DNA of 64,000 bases from Billgrantia endophytica (GTDB lineage Bacteria; Pseudomonadota; Gammaproteobacteria; Pseudomonadales; Halomonadaceae): positions 219,246 through 283,245 of the forward strand of contig NZ_PNRF01000028.1 of assembly GCF_002879615.1 (NCBI RefSeq), given 5' to 3'. A model generated the notes under the pieces. That model was not told the origin of the DNA. It did not search any database and was given only the letters and a program-made list of their open reading frames with translations. Numbering within the stretch: the first letter of the stretch is position 1; each line of letters opens with the position of its first letter. Of the stretch, positions 56,562-63,835 are shown in pieces. A program made the translations under genes and the position numbers.

Positions 56562-58598
56562 TTACAGGTCCTTGACCAGCCGCAGGGCATCGTAGATAGC
56601 CGCATGGGTGTTCCGGGACTCGACGGCATCACCGATCCGGAACAGCTGGAACCCATCGCCCGAATTGCGAATGACGGCCTGGGGTCTGCCGACGATCAGG
56701 TCCTCGTAGTTCACTTCGCCACCATTGCTGGAATGCGGCTTCAGCTCGAAATAGATGTCGGCCATCGGCGTGATGCCGTAATTGACCACCACCTGGTCGA
56801 TGCGCCGCTCGTGGTCCAGGTCAAGGTAGTCGCTGGTGATCCTGGCGAGCAGTTCGCTGCCATCCCGCTGCACGGACTTCAGCCGGTAGGTGGGTGTGAA
56901 GGTGACGTTGGGGCGCTGCAGGGAGCGCATGTAGGGCACCAGGTTCATGGCCATGATTTCCGCCGAGAAGGTGCGGTCCGGGGTCATGATCTCGAGCTCG
57001 GCCTCCGTGGCGGCAATGACCTCCGCCGCCTGCATGGCGGCATGATCGCCGGCATCATCGAACAGCAATACCCTTTTACCCGGTGGCACGTGCCCGGAAA
57101 GGATGTCCCAGGTGTTGACCACCAGGTCGCTGCCGACCGTGGGCTGGTCCTCCATGGGGTAGCCGCCAGTGGCCACGATTACCACATCCGGGTTTTCCTG
57201 CAGCACATCCTCGACTTCCGCCCAGACGTTGTAGCGGATCTCGACGCCGAGGGCCTCGCAGCGTTCCAGGCGCCAGTCGATGATGCCCATCATCTCGCGG
57301 CGGCGCTCGCTCTGCGCCGTGAGACGCACCTGGCCGCCCGCATCGCTGGCGGCTTCCAGTACCACCACTTCGTGGCCTCGCTCACCGGCAACCCGGGCGG
57401 CTTCCAGCCCCGCTGGGCCGGCACCGATGACCACTATCCGGCGCTTCTGGGCTGCCTTGGAGATGGTGTGGGGCATGGTGGTTTCGCGCCCGGTGGCGGC
57501 GTTGTGGATGCAGTAGGCGGCGCCACCCTGATAGATGCGGTCGAGGCAGTAGTTGGCCCCGACGCAGGGGCGGATCTCCTCTTCGCGCCCTTCGACGATC
57601 TTGCGCACGATATGCGGATCGGCCATGTGGGCACGGGTCATGCCGATCATGTCGACCTTGCCCGAGGCGATGGCGTGGCGAGCGGTGGCGACATCCTGGA
57701 TCTTGGCCCCATGGAAGGTGGGAAAATCCACCTGACGACGGATCTCTCCGGCGAAGTCCAGGTGCGGGGCACTGGGCATGCCCTGAATGGGGATCACGTC
57801 GGTGAGCCCCGGGTCGGTGTCGATATGACCGCGCACCACGTTGAGGAAATCGACCAGGCCGCTGTCCTTCAGGCGCTGCGAGATCGCCATCCCGTCGCTG
57901 GCCGTCAGCCCGCCCGGCAGCATTTCGTCGCCGGTATAGCGCACGCCGACGATGAATTCCTCACCGACCCGCTGGCGAATGGCACGCAGCACGTCGAAGG
58001 TGAAACGCAGCCGGTTGTCGAGATCGCCTCCGTAAGGTTCCTCGAGGGTATTGGTCAGCGGCGACCAGAACTGGTCCATCAGGTGGCCATAGGCCTGCAG
58101 CTCGATACCATCGAGGCCGGCGGCATGCATGCGTTCGGCGGCATCGGCGTAGTCGCGGATCAAACGCTCGATGTCCCAATCCTCGACCTGCTTGGGAAAG
58201 GCGCGGTGGGAGGCTTCGCGACGGTGCGACGCCGACACCGCCGGCAGCCAGTCGCCCTTGTCCCAGCGGGTGCGTCGGCCCAGGTGGGTCAACTGGATCA
58301 TCACGGCGGTGCCGTGCTCGTGGCAGGCATCGGTCAGCTCGCTTATCCAGGGCACCACCTCGTCCTTGTAGGCCAGGATGTTGTTGAATACCGGCGGGCT
58401 ATCCTTGGCCACCGCCGCGGAGCCGGCGGTCATGGTCAGGCCAAGGCCGGCCCTGGCCCGTTCGACGTGGTAGGCGCGATAGAGCGCCTTGGGCAACCCG
58501 TCCTCGGGGTAGGCGGGCTCGTGGGACGTCAGCATGAGCCGGTTCTTCAGGGTCAGGTGCTTGAGTCGGTAGGGGTGCAGCAGGGGGTCGTTAGCCAT
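56562..58598 (-). CDS. OYE-type flavin oxidoreductase, dimethylglycine/N-methylproline demethylase-like
   Basis: 678 residues in two parts: an FMN-binding old-yellow-enzyme barrel (about 1-370; LKNRLMLTSHEPAYP, MIQLTHLGRR) and an FAD/NAD(P)-binding half (about 385-678; RRIVVIGAGPAGLEAARVAG). The Fe-S region reads CVGANYC...YC, so three Cys are seen where trimethylamine dehydrogenase has four. This matches the DgcA/stachydrine-demethylase group, which removes methyl groups from dimethylglycine or N-methylproline. The gene is divergent from a TetR regulator. Confidence 0.88.
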   Translation of the reverse strand: MANDPLLHPYRLKHLTLKNRLMLTSHEPAYPEDGLPKALYRAYHVERARAGLGLTMTAGSAAVAKDSPPVFNNILAYKDEVVPWISELTDACHEHGTAVMIQLTHLGRRTRWDKGDWLPAVSASHRREASHRAFPKQVEDWDIERLIRDYADAAERMHAAGLDGIELQAYGHLMDQFWSPLTNTLEEPYGGDLDNRLRFTFDVLRAIRQRVGEEFIVGVRYTGDEMLPGGLTASDGMAISQRLKDSGLVDFLNVVRGHIDTDPGLTDVIPIQGMPSAPHLDFAGEIRRQVDFPTFHGAKIQDVATARHAIASGKVDMIGMTRAHMADPHIVRKIVEGREEEIRPCVGANYCLDRIYQGGAAYCIHNAATGRETTMPHTISKAAQKRRIVVIGAGPAGLEAARVAGERGHEVVVLEAASDAGGQVRLTAQSERRREMMGIIDWRLERCEALGVEIRYNVWAEVEDVLQENPDVVIVATGGYPMEDQPTVGSDLVVNTWDILSGHVPPGKRVLLFDDAGDHAAMQAAEVIAATEAELEIMTPDRTFSAEIMAMNLVPYMRSLQRPNVTFTPTYRLKSVQRDGSELLARITSDYLDLDHERRIDQVVVNYGITPMADIYFELKPHSSNGGEVNYEDLIVGRPQAVIRNSGDGFQLFRIGDAVESRNTHAAIYDALRLVKDL

Positions 58599-58641
58599 TT
58601 CCGGTGTCCTTGTCAGGGGCCTTGTTATTGTGTATTCGACA

Positions 58642-58693
58642 AAGCTAGCGAGAAATGTACATATGTGTCAATTTAAATGATAGTGGTGTACAT
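58642..58693 (-). promoter_or_regulatory. Promoter and repeated TGTACAT sites between flavoprotein and tetR
   Basis: On the minus strand TTGACA (58671-58666) and TAGCTT (58647-58642) are separated by 18 bases, a good promoter for the flavoprotein gene. The palindrome ATGTACAT (58655-58662) lies in its spacer, and a second TGTACAT occurs at 58687-58693, 31 bases away. These are the best candidates for binding of the divergently encoded TetR regulator. Confidence 0.6.
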
Positions 58694-58751
58694 GGACGGG
58701 CGAAGGGCTCCATCGGGGCAGGTCATGAGAGCCGCGGAAACGAGGTAATGA

Positions 58752-59423
58752 ATGAACACCAAAGTCGGGAAAGGGCGGGCGGAAGACTGGCTGGATGCCG
58801 CCTATGAGCAACTGATCTCATCGGGCGTGGAGTCGGTCAGGATTCTGCCCTTGGCAAAAGCATTGAAGACCTCCCGAACGAGTTTCTACTGGTTTTTCAA
58901 GGATCGCGACGCTCTGCTGGATGGTCTGATCGAACGCTGGAAAGCGAAAAACACGCATGGCCTGATCAGCCAGACCGAGCGCTACGCCGAGTCGGTCGTC
59001 GAGGCCATGCTGAATGTCTTCGACTGCTGGCTGGATGAGACGCTGTTCGATGCCGAGTTCGAGTTCGCCGTGCGCTACTGGGCCATGCAGGCTCCCGAGG
59101 TCGCACGTGAGGTCGCCTCCGCTGATCGCAAGCGCATCGATGCCCTGACGCGGATGCTGATTCGCTTCGGCGATGAACCGCATTCCGCCAATGTCCGGGC
59201 GCGCACGACCTACCTGACCCAGATCGGCTATATCTCGATGCGTACCCAGGAAACCAAGGACGAGCGCATCGGTCGGGTGGCCGAATACGTTCAGATATTC
59301 ACGGGACAGCCATGTCAGCGGCAGGACCTGGAGCGCTTCGCCTCGCGGCACACCTCACCGCTTGCCGACTGGATGAAGGCATACGACAAGGGGAGGGAGA
59401 GCAAATGTCTTCAGGCGCCGTAG
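58752..59423 (+). CDS. TetR-family transcriptional regulator
   Basis: 223 residues. The N-terminal helix-turn-helix (about 24-60; LPLAKALKTSRTSFYWFFKD, the TetR signature) is intact and the rest is a helical ligand-binding domain. It overlaps the P5C-reductase-like gene by 19 bases and is divergent from the demethylase-like flavoprotein. It is therefore the probable local repressor of this catabolic cluster, with a ligand likely to be the pathway substrate. Confidence 0.9.
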   Translation: MNTKVGKGRAEDWLDAAYEQLISSGVESVRILPLAKALKTSRTSFYWFFKDRDALLDGLIERWKAKNTHGLISQTERYAESVVEAMLNVFDCWLDETLFDAEFEFAVRYWAMQAPEVAREVASADRKRIDALTRMLIRFGDEPHSANVRARTTYLTQIGYISMRTQETKDERIGRVAEYVQIFTGQPCQRQDLERFASRHTSPLADWMKAYDKGRESKCLQAP

Positions 59424-60238
59424 GGCCCGTCAATCCGACTGGAATGGTTGGCATCGTCGGCGGTCATGGGTGGATGGGGCGCTCGCTGGGAAGGGCTCTG
59501 CTGGAAAAGGGTATCGTGCCCGCCGATCAACTGGTGGTCTCATCGCGTTCCGGGGCTGGCGAAACGTACCGTGGCTGGCCGGAGGTCCGCTGTGTTACCG
59601 ATAACCGGGAGCTGGCCGACATGGTGGATGTCATCGTGCTCTCCGTGCGACCCGAGCATCTTTCCAGTATTGAGATCGAGGCACACGGCAAGTTGGTCAT
59701 TTCTCTGCTGGCCATGGTTTCGCTGGAAGACGTTGCCAGCCGGGTGGGAAGCCGGCGGGTGGTGCGTGCCATGCCGAATGCGGCGGCGGAAATCCGACAA
59801 GCCTACTTTCCATGGTATGCCGCCGAGCAGGTCGGCGAGGCCGATAAGCGACTCGTCCAGGAATTGTTGCAGAGCTGTGGCAAGGCACGTGAGCTATCCG
59901 AAGAGCGCGAGCTCGACTACATGACGGCCCTGACCGGCGCGGGGCCGGCCTTTCCCGCCTTGATGGCGCACTCGATGCTGGAGCACGCCAGAGACATGGG
60001 GATACCCGACGATATTGCCCGGGAAGCCGTCATGCAGACGCTGGTTGGCGGATGCCTGGTGCTGGACAGCCTGGACGCCGCCCCCGGCGATATGGTCGAG
60101 CGGCTGGTCGCTTATGACGGCACCACGGCAAAGGGGCTGCAAGCATTGATCGATGGGGGCTTTCAACAGTTGCTGCACCGGGGCCTTGACGAGGCTCATC
60201 GGGCGGCAAGAGAGCCATGTGGGGTGAGGAAGGCGTAG
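59405..60238 (+). CDS. Pyrroline-5-carboxylate reductase-like enzyme
   Basis: 277 residues from ATG 59405, with GGGAGGGAGAGC before it inside the tetR end. The Rossmann motif VGIVGGHGWMGRSL (about residues 14-27; ProC has GxGxMG) and the C-terminal dimerisation part ALTGAGPAFPALMAHSMLEHA (about 178-198, shown in part) match ProC. RAMPNAAAEI replaces the ProC RxMPNxPA motif, and the sequence is divergent, so it may reduce or oxidise another imine or cyclic amino acid. With the flavoprotein it could process N-methylproline or related compounds. Confidence 0.82.
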   Translation: MSSGAVGPVNPTGMVGIVGGHGWMGRSLGRALLEKGIVPADQLVVSSRSGAGETYRGWPEVRCVTDNRELADMVDVIVLSVRPEHLSSIEIEAHGKLVISLLAMVSLEDVASRVGSRRVVRAMPNAAAEIRQAYFPWYAAEQVGEADKRLVQELLQSCGKARELSEERELDYMTALTGAGPAFPALMAHSMLEHARDMGIPDDIAREAVMQTLVGGCLVLDSLDAAPGDMVERLVAYDGTTAKGLQALIDGGFQQLLHRGLDEAHRAAREPCGVRKA

Positions 60239-60240
60239 CT

Positions 60241-61038
60241 CTACCAGCGCTCCGCCCGGCGGCACTGCTTGTGAATATGCTGGCGTTGCTGCTGCAAACG
60301 CACCCAGCCATTATCCTTGAGACCGGCGTGCTGCAGGGCCTGCTGCAAGGAGGGGGCATCGGCAAGGTCGGCGAGCGTGGCAGCCATGTCCTGGATCTGG
60401 CGTTTGACGAAGGGGGTAGCTGAAACGGCATTCCCGGGCGAAGGCTTGCCAGTCTCGCGGCAACAGCTGCATCGAGTTGAACCGCTCGCCCACCGAGAAG
60501 GCCAGCTCGGGGTTGTGGCCGAGCACGATGTTACCGACCAGATCGTACGCCGGAGCGATCTGCCATCGGCCAACGACAGGCGAGGGCGCCTGGCCGGGTC
60601 ATCGGCATAGCGCTCGCGGAAGGCAGCCCATTGGCCAAGACGGTCGAGTTCGAGGGCTCGATAGTCGCCTTGGCCCTGCGATGACTGCTCCCGTGACGGT
60701 GGGGTCTGCCCACGGGGCAGGATCGTCAGGGCGCCGGCGCAGCCGCCGCCAATGGCGGCCAGCAGCGAGAAATCGTCATCGGGAATGCCCAGCCGTTTGA
60801 TCAGGGCCGCGCGTGCCTGTTCTTCCGGCGGCAGGTTGCCAAACCAGCGATGGGCGCATTGCTCTTCCGGCCGCCAGATCCTCTGGCTCAATGGCAGGCT
60901 ATGCGAAATGGCATGCCCCGTCGTTTGCCAGGCGTCGTCGTACTCGAACCCCATCAGCCGCCCATCGTCACCGCGCCACAGGGTGCCCACGTGCTGCTCA
61001 TTGCGCCACACATGCAGCACGTCTTGTTGGCGTGTCAC
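60241..61038 (-). pseudogene. hipA: hipA remnant with internal deletion and frameshift
   Basis: GTG 61038 overlaps the hipB stop (GTGA). The first ~157 codons match the HipA N-terminal domain (WFGNLPPEEQARAALIKRLG, LSLADGRS at about 60560). Then the frame changes and the C-terminal part follows in another frame (QIAPAYDLVGNIVLGHNPEL), so the kinase core of perhaps 180 residues, with the catalytic Asp, is gone. A second frameshift sits in a C5 run near 60415, after which the last ~55 codons (QIQDMAATLADLADAPSLQQ) are back in the upstream frame. The toxin kinase must be inactive. Confidence 0.85.
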
Positions 61039-61277
61039 GGCACTGTCTCCTCGGGCGGGCAGGCGACCAGGTCGATACCGAGTGTATCCAGCACCATCAT
61101 GATGCGCCCGAAGCCGCAGGAGTCGCGGCCATTCTCCAGTTCGCTCAGGAAGCGGATGCTCAACCCACACAGGCCAGCCAGGGTTGCCAGGTTCAGCCCC
61201 TGCTGCTTGCGTGTGCGACGAATCAATTGCCCGAGAGTCTGGGCGTCGTGGACCGTCACGGTGTTGGACTGTGGCAT
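61035..61277 (-). CDS. hipB: HipB-type XRE antitoxin
   Basis: 80 residues from ATG 61277; the open frame continues upstream through operator DNA. The helix-turn-helix (about 14-68) has LGQLIRRTRKQQGLNLATLA and LSIRFLSELENGRDSCGFGR, typical of HipB. It lies before, and is coupled to, the hipA remnant. Three matching palindromes upstream suggest it can still repress its own promoter although its toxin is broken. A -10-like TATAAT (61350-61345) precedes it. Confidence 0.85.
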   Translation of the reverse strand: MPQSNTVTVHDAQTLGQLIRRTRKQQGLNLATLAGLCGLSIRFLSELENGRDSCGFGRIMMVLDTLGIDLVACPPEETVP

Positions 61278-61328
61278 GGGATATGTCCCCGACCGGCTTG
61301 ATGGCGTAAGAGCGTACGGAGAATGACT

Positions 61329-61443
61329 TTTCCCGATAGGGATAATTATATAAAAGGAAGCCGTTAATGCATGTGAAATTTCCCAATAGGGAAAATCTGG
61401 CAAAATTCATTCGAGTAAGCAATGCTTTTTCCCTATCGGGAAA
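61329..61443. promoter_or_regulatory. Three evenly spaced HipB operator palindromes
   Basis: TTTCCC-N4-GGGAAA boxes occur at 61379-61394 and 61428-61443, and a slightly imperfect copy (TTTCCC-GATA-GGGATA) at 61329-61344. Starts are 50 and 49 bases apart, close to five helical turns, so bound dimers would line up on one face of the DNA. The design matches autoregulatory operators of hipBA modules. A -10-like TATAAT lies just beside the first box. Confidence 0.8.
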
Positions 61444-61604
61444 TAAAGGGGGCTGGGAGAAGCTTCAAACCGCAGTCAGGGCAAACCATGAACCGCTGCC
61501 CCTTCAAGGGCGATGCCTTGCTATTATGCCACTGAGCTTGAGAGCGAGACGCTCCCTGACGCCGCCTGGAGCTACATTCGGGCTCGACCGGGTAGGAGAA
61601 ACTG

Positions 61605-62264
61605 ATGATGGCGGGATGTTCGATATCCTCTCTCTCGTGGCAGGGGCGTTTGCTGGCGCTGGTGTGCCTGGCCGTGCTCGCTGGCTGTGTCGGAGTTCCT
61701 GCCACTGATGCCGTAGTCAACGCGTCGACGCCCCTCGAGATCACCGAGCAGGAGATCCATGCTGCCGACGGTCGCCGCCTGCTGCATATCGATGAGGTGC
61801 CGGGCGGCATCCGCGTGGACGCCGAGCACGAATTCGGCGCTTCGGGACGCTTCACCGATGCCGCATTATCGCCCGATGGCGGATGGCTGGCGGTGACCAC
61901 GGATGGAGCCGCCCACGGTGGCGGCTGGTTGCTGGTGCTGGCGTCGCGCGAGCTCATTCCCGCCGCCTTCCAATATGGTGGCATCGTGACTCTCGGCCCA
62001 TGGCGTGACGATGGACGATACGTCGTCTTCGTCCAGGAGGGACCGGTGCCGAATCGCATTCTGGTGGTCGTCGACCGTGAAGGGCACGGTGATACAGTGA
62101 GTGACAACTCCCGCTGGGTGCGTCTCCCTGTACATGACGAGGGGGTGCCCCCGGAGACCGAGTATCATGCCCTCGAATGGCATGCTGAGACCCTGCTGTT
62201 CGAGGTCGACGGGGCGCGCTATCGTTACGACCCCGGCAGCGCCGAGATCACTACCGCCGACTGA
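61605..62264 (+). CDS. Lipoprotein of unknown function
   Basis: 219 residues with GGTAGGAGAAACTG before the ATG. The N-terminal hydrophobic segment ends in the lipobox LAVLAGC (Cys about residue 28). The mature part resembles a short beta-propeller-type fold (FTDAALSPDGGWLAVTTDG; YVVFVQEGPVPNRILVVVD), with blades like those of TolB/WD40 proteins, but too short for a full propeller. No family recognised. It is followed 40 bases later by a small helix-turn-helix-like protein gene. Confidence 0.65.
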   Translation: MMAGCSISSLSWQGRLLALVCLAVLAGCVGVPATDAVVNASTPLEITEQEIHAADGRRLLHIDEVPGGIRVDAEHEFGASGRFTDAALSPDGGWLAVTTDGAAHGGGWLLVLASRELIPAAFQYGGIVTLGPWRDDGRYVVFVQEGPVPNRILVVVDREGHGDTVSDNSRWVRLPVHDEGVPPETEYHALEWHAETLLFEVDGARYRYDPGSAEITTAD

Positions 62265-62304
62265 TGGAGGCGACCGACAGAGACGGCTGAACCCAGGGAG
62301 ACCC

Positions 62305-62649
62305 ATGCCCACTCACCCCCAAGACGCCAATCTTGCCACCCAGGTACGTCAGATCCTCGAGAGCCTGCCTCGGGAACGTCTGCCGATCACCTACCAGCAA
62401 CTCGCCGACGCCCTGGGGCTTCAGCCGCCGCGCACCATCCAGCGCGTCGCCCTGGCCCTGGAGGCCTCTATGCGTGAGGACATCGAGATGGATCGCCCCT
62501 TCATCGCTGCCCTGGTGGTCAGTCGTCGGGCCGATCTGCCTGCTCAGGGCTTCTTCGAGCTCGCCGTGGCACTCGGCCGCTTTCCCGCCGACCCCGCATG
62601 CCACGCCGAAGCCTATCGGGAAGAGTTTCGACGAGCGCTCGAGGGGTGA
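62305..62649 (+). CDS. Small protein with helix-turn-helix-like segment
   Basis: 114 residues from ATG 62305 (GGGAGACCC before it). Residues ~9-55 are helical and read LPITYQQLADALGLQPPRTI, which resembles a winged or simple helix-turn-helix as in MGMT-like or transcription proteins. The C-terminal half (PFIAALVVSRRADLPAQGFF) is soluble. The family is not recognised. It is close behind the lipoprotein gene, and the two may share a transcript. Confidence 0.55.
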   Translation: MPTHPQDANLATQVRQILESLPRERLPITYQQLADALGLQPPRTIQRVALALEASMREDIEMDRPFIAALVVSRRADLPAQGFFELAVALGRFPADPACHAEAYREEFRRALEG

Positions 62650-62763
62650 GAGGGAAGACCATTTCGTATCCGCATGACGACGTTCGGTGGAGTCTGCGAG
62701 ATAGCTCCTGAGGCCTGGAGGGGATGACCCTTGCATGGCTTGCGTTACGCCTCGTAAGATAGA

Positions 62764-62776
62764 AATGATTATCATT
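62764..62776 (+). promoter_or_regulatory. Fur box upstream of the fecI remnant
   Basis: AATGAT-T-ATCATT is a perfect 13-base palindrome that equals the core of the Fur consensus. It lies 20 bases before the sigma-factor ATG, as in iron-starvation sigma operons, and is intact although the genes behind it are not. Confidence 0.8.
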
Positions 62777-62796
62777 GGTCTTTTCTCGGGCGACGC

Positions 62797-63060
62797 ATGA
62801 AGAACGCCGTGTTGACAGATACTCCTGCGCAGCAGGTTCAGGCCCTGTACGTCGACCACCACGGTTGGCTGTGCGGCTGGTTGCACCGCAAGCTCGGTAA
62901 CACGTGTGACGCGGCGGACATCGCACAGGACACCTTCATGCGCGTGCTCACCCGCCGGCAACCCCTGCGTCTGAACGAGCCGCGTGCCTATCTCTCCACC
63001 ATTGCCAACGGCCTGGTCGTGGACTTCTGGCGCCGGCGTGCACTGGAGCGCGCCTGGCTC
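62797..63060 (+). pseudogene. FecI-like ECF sigma factor, truncated by deletion
   Basis: The ATG at 62797 opens a typical iron-starvation ECF sigma factor: region 2 is present (ALYVDHHGWLCGWLHRKLG, DAADIAQDTFMRVL, DFWRRRALERAWL). At about codon 88 (near 63060) the match stops and the frame runs into unrelated basic and Gly-rich sequence up to a stop at 63222. Sigma region 4 is missing, so the protein cannot recognise a -35 box. The deletion joins it to the 3' half of a fecR gene in another frame. Confidence 0.82.
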
Positions 63061-63481
63061 TGGCCTGCGCCGGCTCATCATCCTGCGGCGGGGCGGGCAG
63101 CGCACTCGTGTCAGCGTGCAGGAAGGGGCGGTGGAGCTGTACCCGGCGGAGGGTGGCGAGTCCGCCGTCGTGCATGTTGGAGAGAGTCGCTGGCTGACGG
63201 AAACGGGCAGCGTGCCGGCTGAAGCGCAAGGCTTCGAGGCTGGCGGCTGGGCCGAAGGCGTCATTGTCGGGCAGAACATTCGCCTGCAGGATCTGCTGTC
63301 CGAACTGTCGCGCTATCGACCAGGGCGCATCGTCTGCGACCCGAGCGTGGCTGAGCTGCGCGTGTCCGGCCACTTCCTGGTGGGGGATACCGACCGCACG
63401 CTGCAATTCCTTGCCCAGACCCAGCCGATCAGCGTCACCTACCGCACGCGATATTGGGTCGCGGTGGGGGCGTCGGATTGA
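63061..63481 (+). pseudogene. FecR-like anti-sigma regulator, 3' remnant
   Basis: The frame ending at 63481 matches the C-terminal periplasmic half of FecR: GQRTRVSVQEGAVELYPAE (start of homology about 63085), GEAR-like hinge residues in GFEAGGWAEG, LQDLLSELSRYRPGRIV, and AELRVSGHFLVGDTDRTLQF. The N-terminal cytoplasmic sigma-binding part and the membrane helix are absent. It is fused out of frame to the truncated fecI. Intact FecR-type proteins relay TonB-receptor signals; this copy cannot. Confidence 0.82.
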
Positions 63482-63486
63482 TTCGC

Positions 63487-63747
63487 TCATTTTTCCTCAA
63501 GACAGGTCGCGCAGCGCTTCGGGATGCTGTGTGGCGCGCGCAGCAGAGTGCGGGCCGCGCCAGTGGGCACTCGGCGGCCCTGCTCCCATTCCTGGAGCGT
63601 GCGCACACTGACGCCGATCAACTTGGCGAACTCGGACTGCGAGACGTCGACACGGTGGCGGGCCTGTTCAGGCCAGCACCAACGGGTGCGTGACGTCTGG
63701 TTCGAGCGGCTCGTGCCTGGAGCCGATATATAGCGGAGTACCCTCAA
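63487..63747 (-). pseudogene. NadS/HigA-type antitoxin fragment
   Basis: The minus-strand frame contains VSQSEFAKLIGVSVRTLQEW and EQGRRVPTGAA, the helix-turn-helix core of NadS-type antitoxins. Upstream codons do not fit the family, so the 5' end is lost. Downstream the frame slips: the family-like tail HPEALRDLS with a stop is found in a neighbouring frame (around 63505-63530), which indicates a one-base frameshift. It is probably a non-functional relic of a toxin-antitoxin pair. Confidence 0.65.
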
Positions 63748-63784
63748 GCGGATAACTAGCGGTCACCATCTTAAGCCGCTATTC

Positions 63785-63833
63785 TGCACCTTATTAGTTG
63801 CTTTTAATCGTGAATCGCAACGAATAAGGTGCA
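63785..63833. promoter_or_regulatory. 17-bp inverted repeat upstream of the terminal XRE gene
   Basis: TGCACCTTATTAGTTGC (63785-63801) and GCAACGAATAAGGTGCA (63817-63833) are complementary at 16 of 17 positions and separated by 15 bases. The right arm includes the AAGGTG ribosome site and ends three bases before the ATG. This arrangement suggests an autoregulatory operator and, in RNA, a hairpin that would hide the ribosome site. Confidence 0.7.
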
Positions 63834-63835
63834 TT

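Noticed and set aside
56409..58676. 755-codon plus-strand frame opposite the flavoprotein
   Set aside because: The flavoprotein on the minus strand has clear FMN and FAD motifs; the plus frame is rich in His, Gln and Val with no family features.
61490..61560. tRNA-like stretch on the minus strand (AGCTCAGTGG followed by an anticodon-like GCCC-TTGAAGG-GGC)
   Set aside because: Only the D-loop resembles a tRNA. The acceptor stem has no partner, and the supposed T-loop does not match TTCRANY, so it is probably chance.
61433..62107. 224-codon minus-strand frame opposite the lipoprotein gene
   Set aside because: Ser/Pro/Thr-rich shadow frame; the plus-strand gene has a ribosome site and lipobox.
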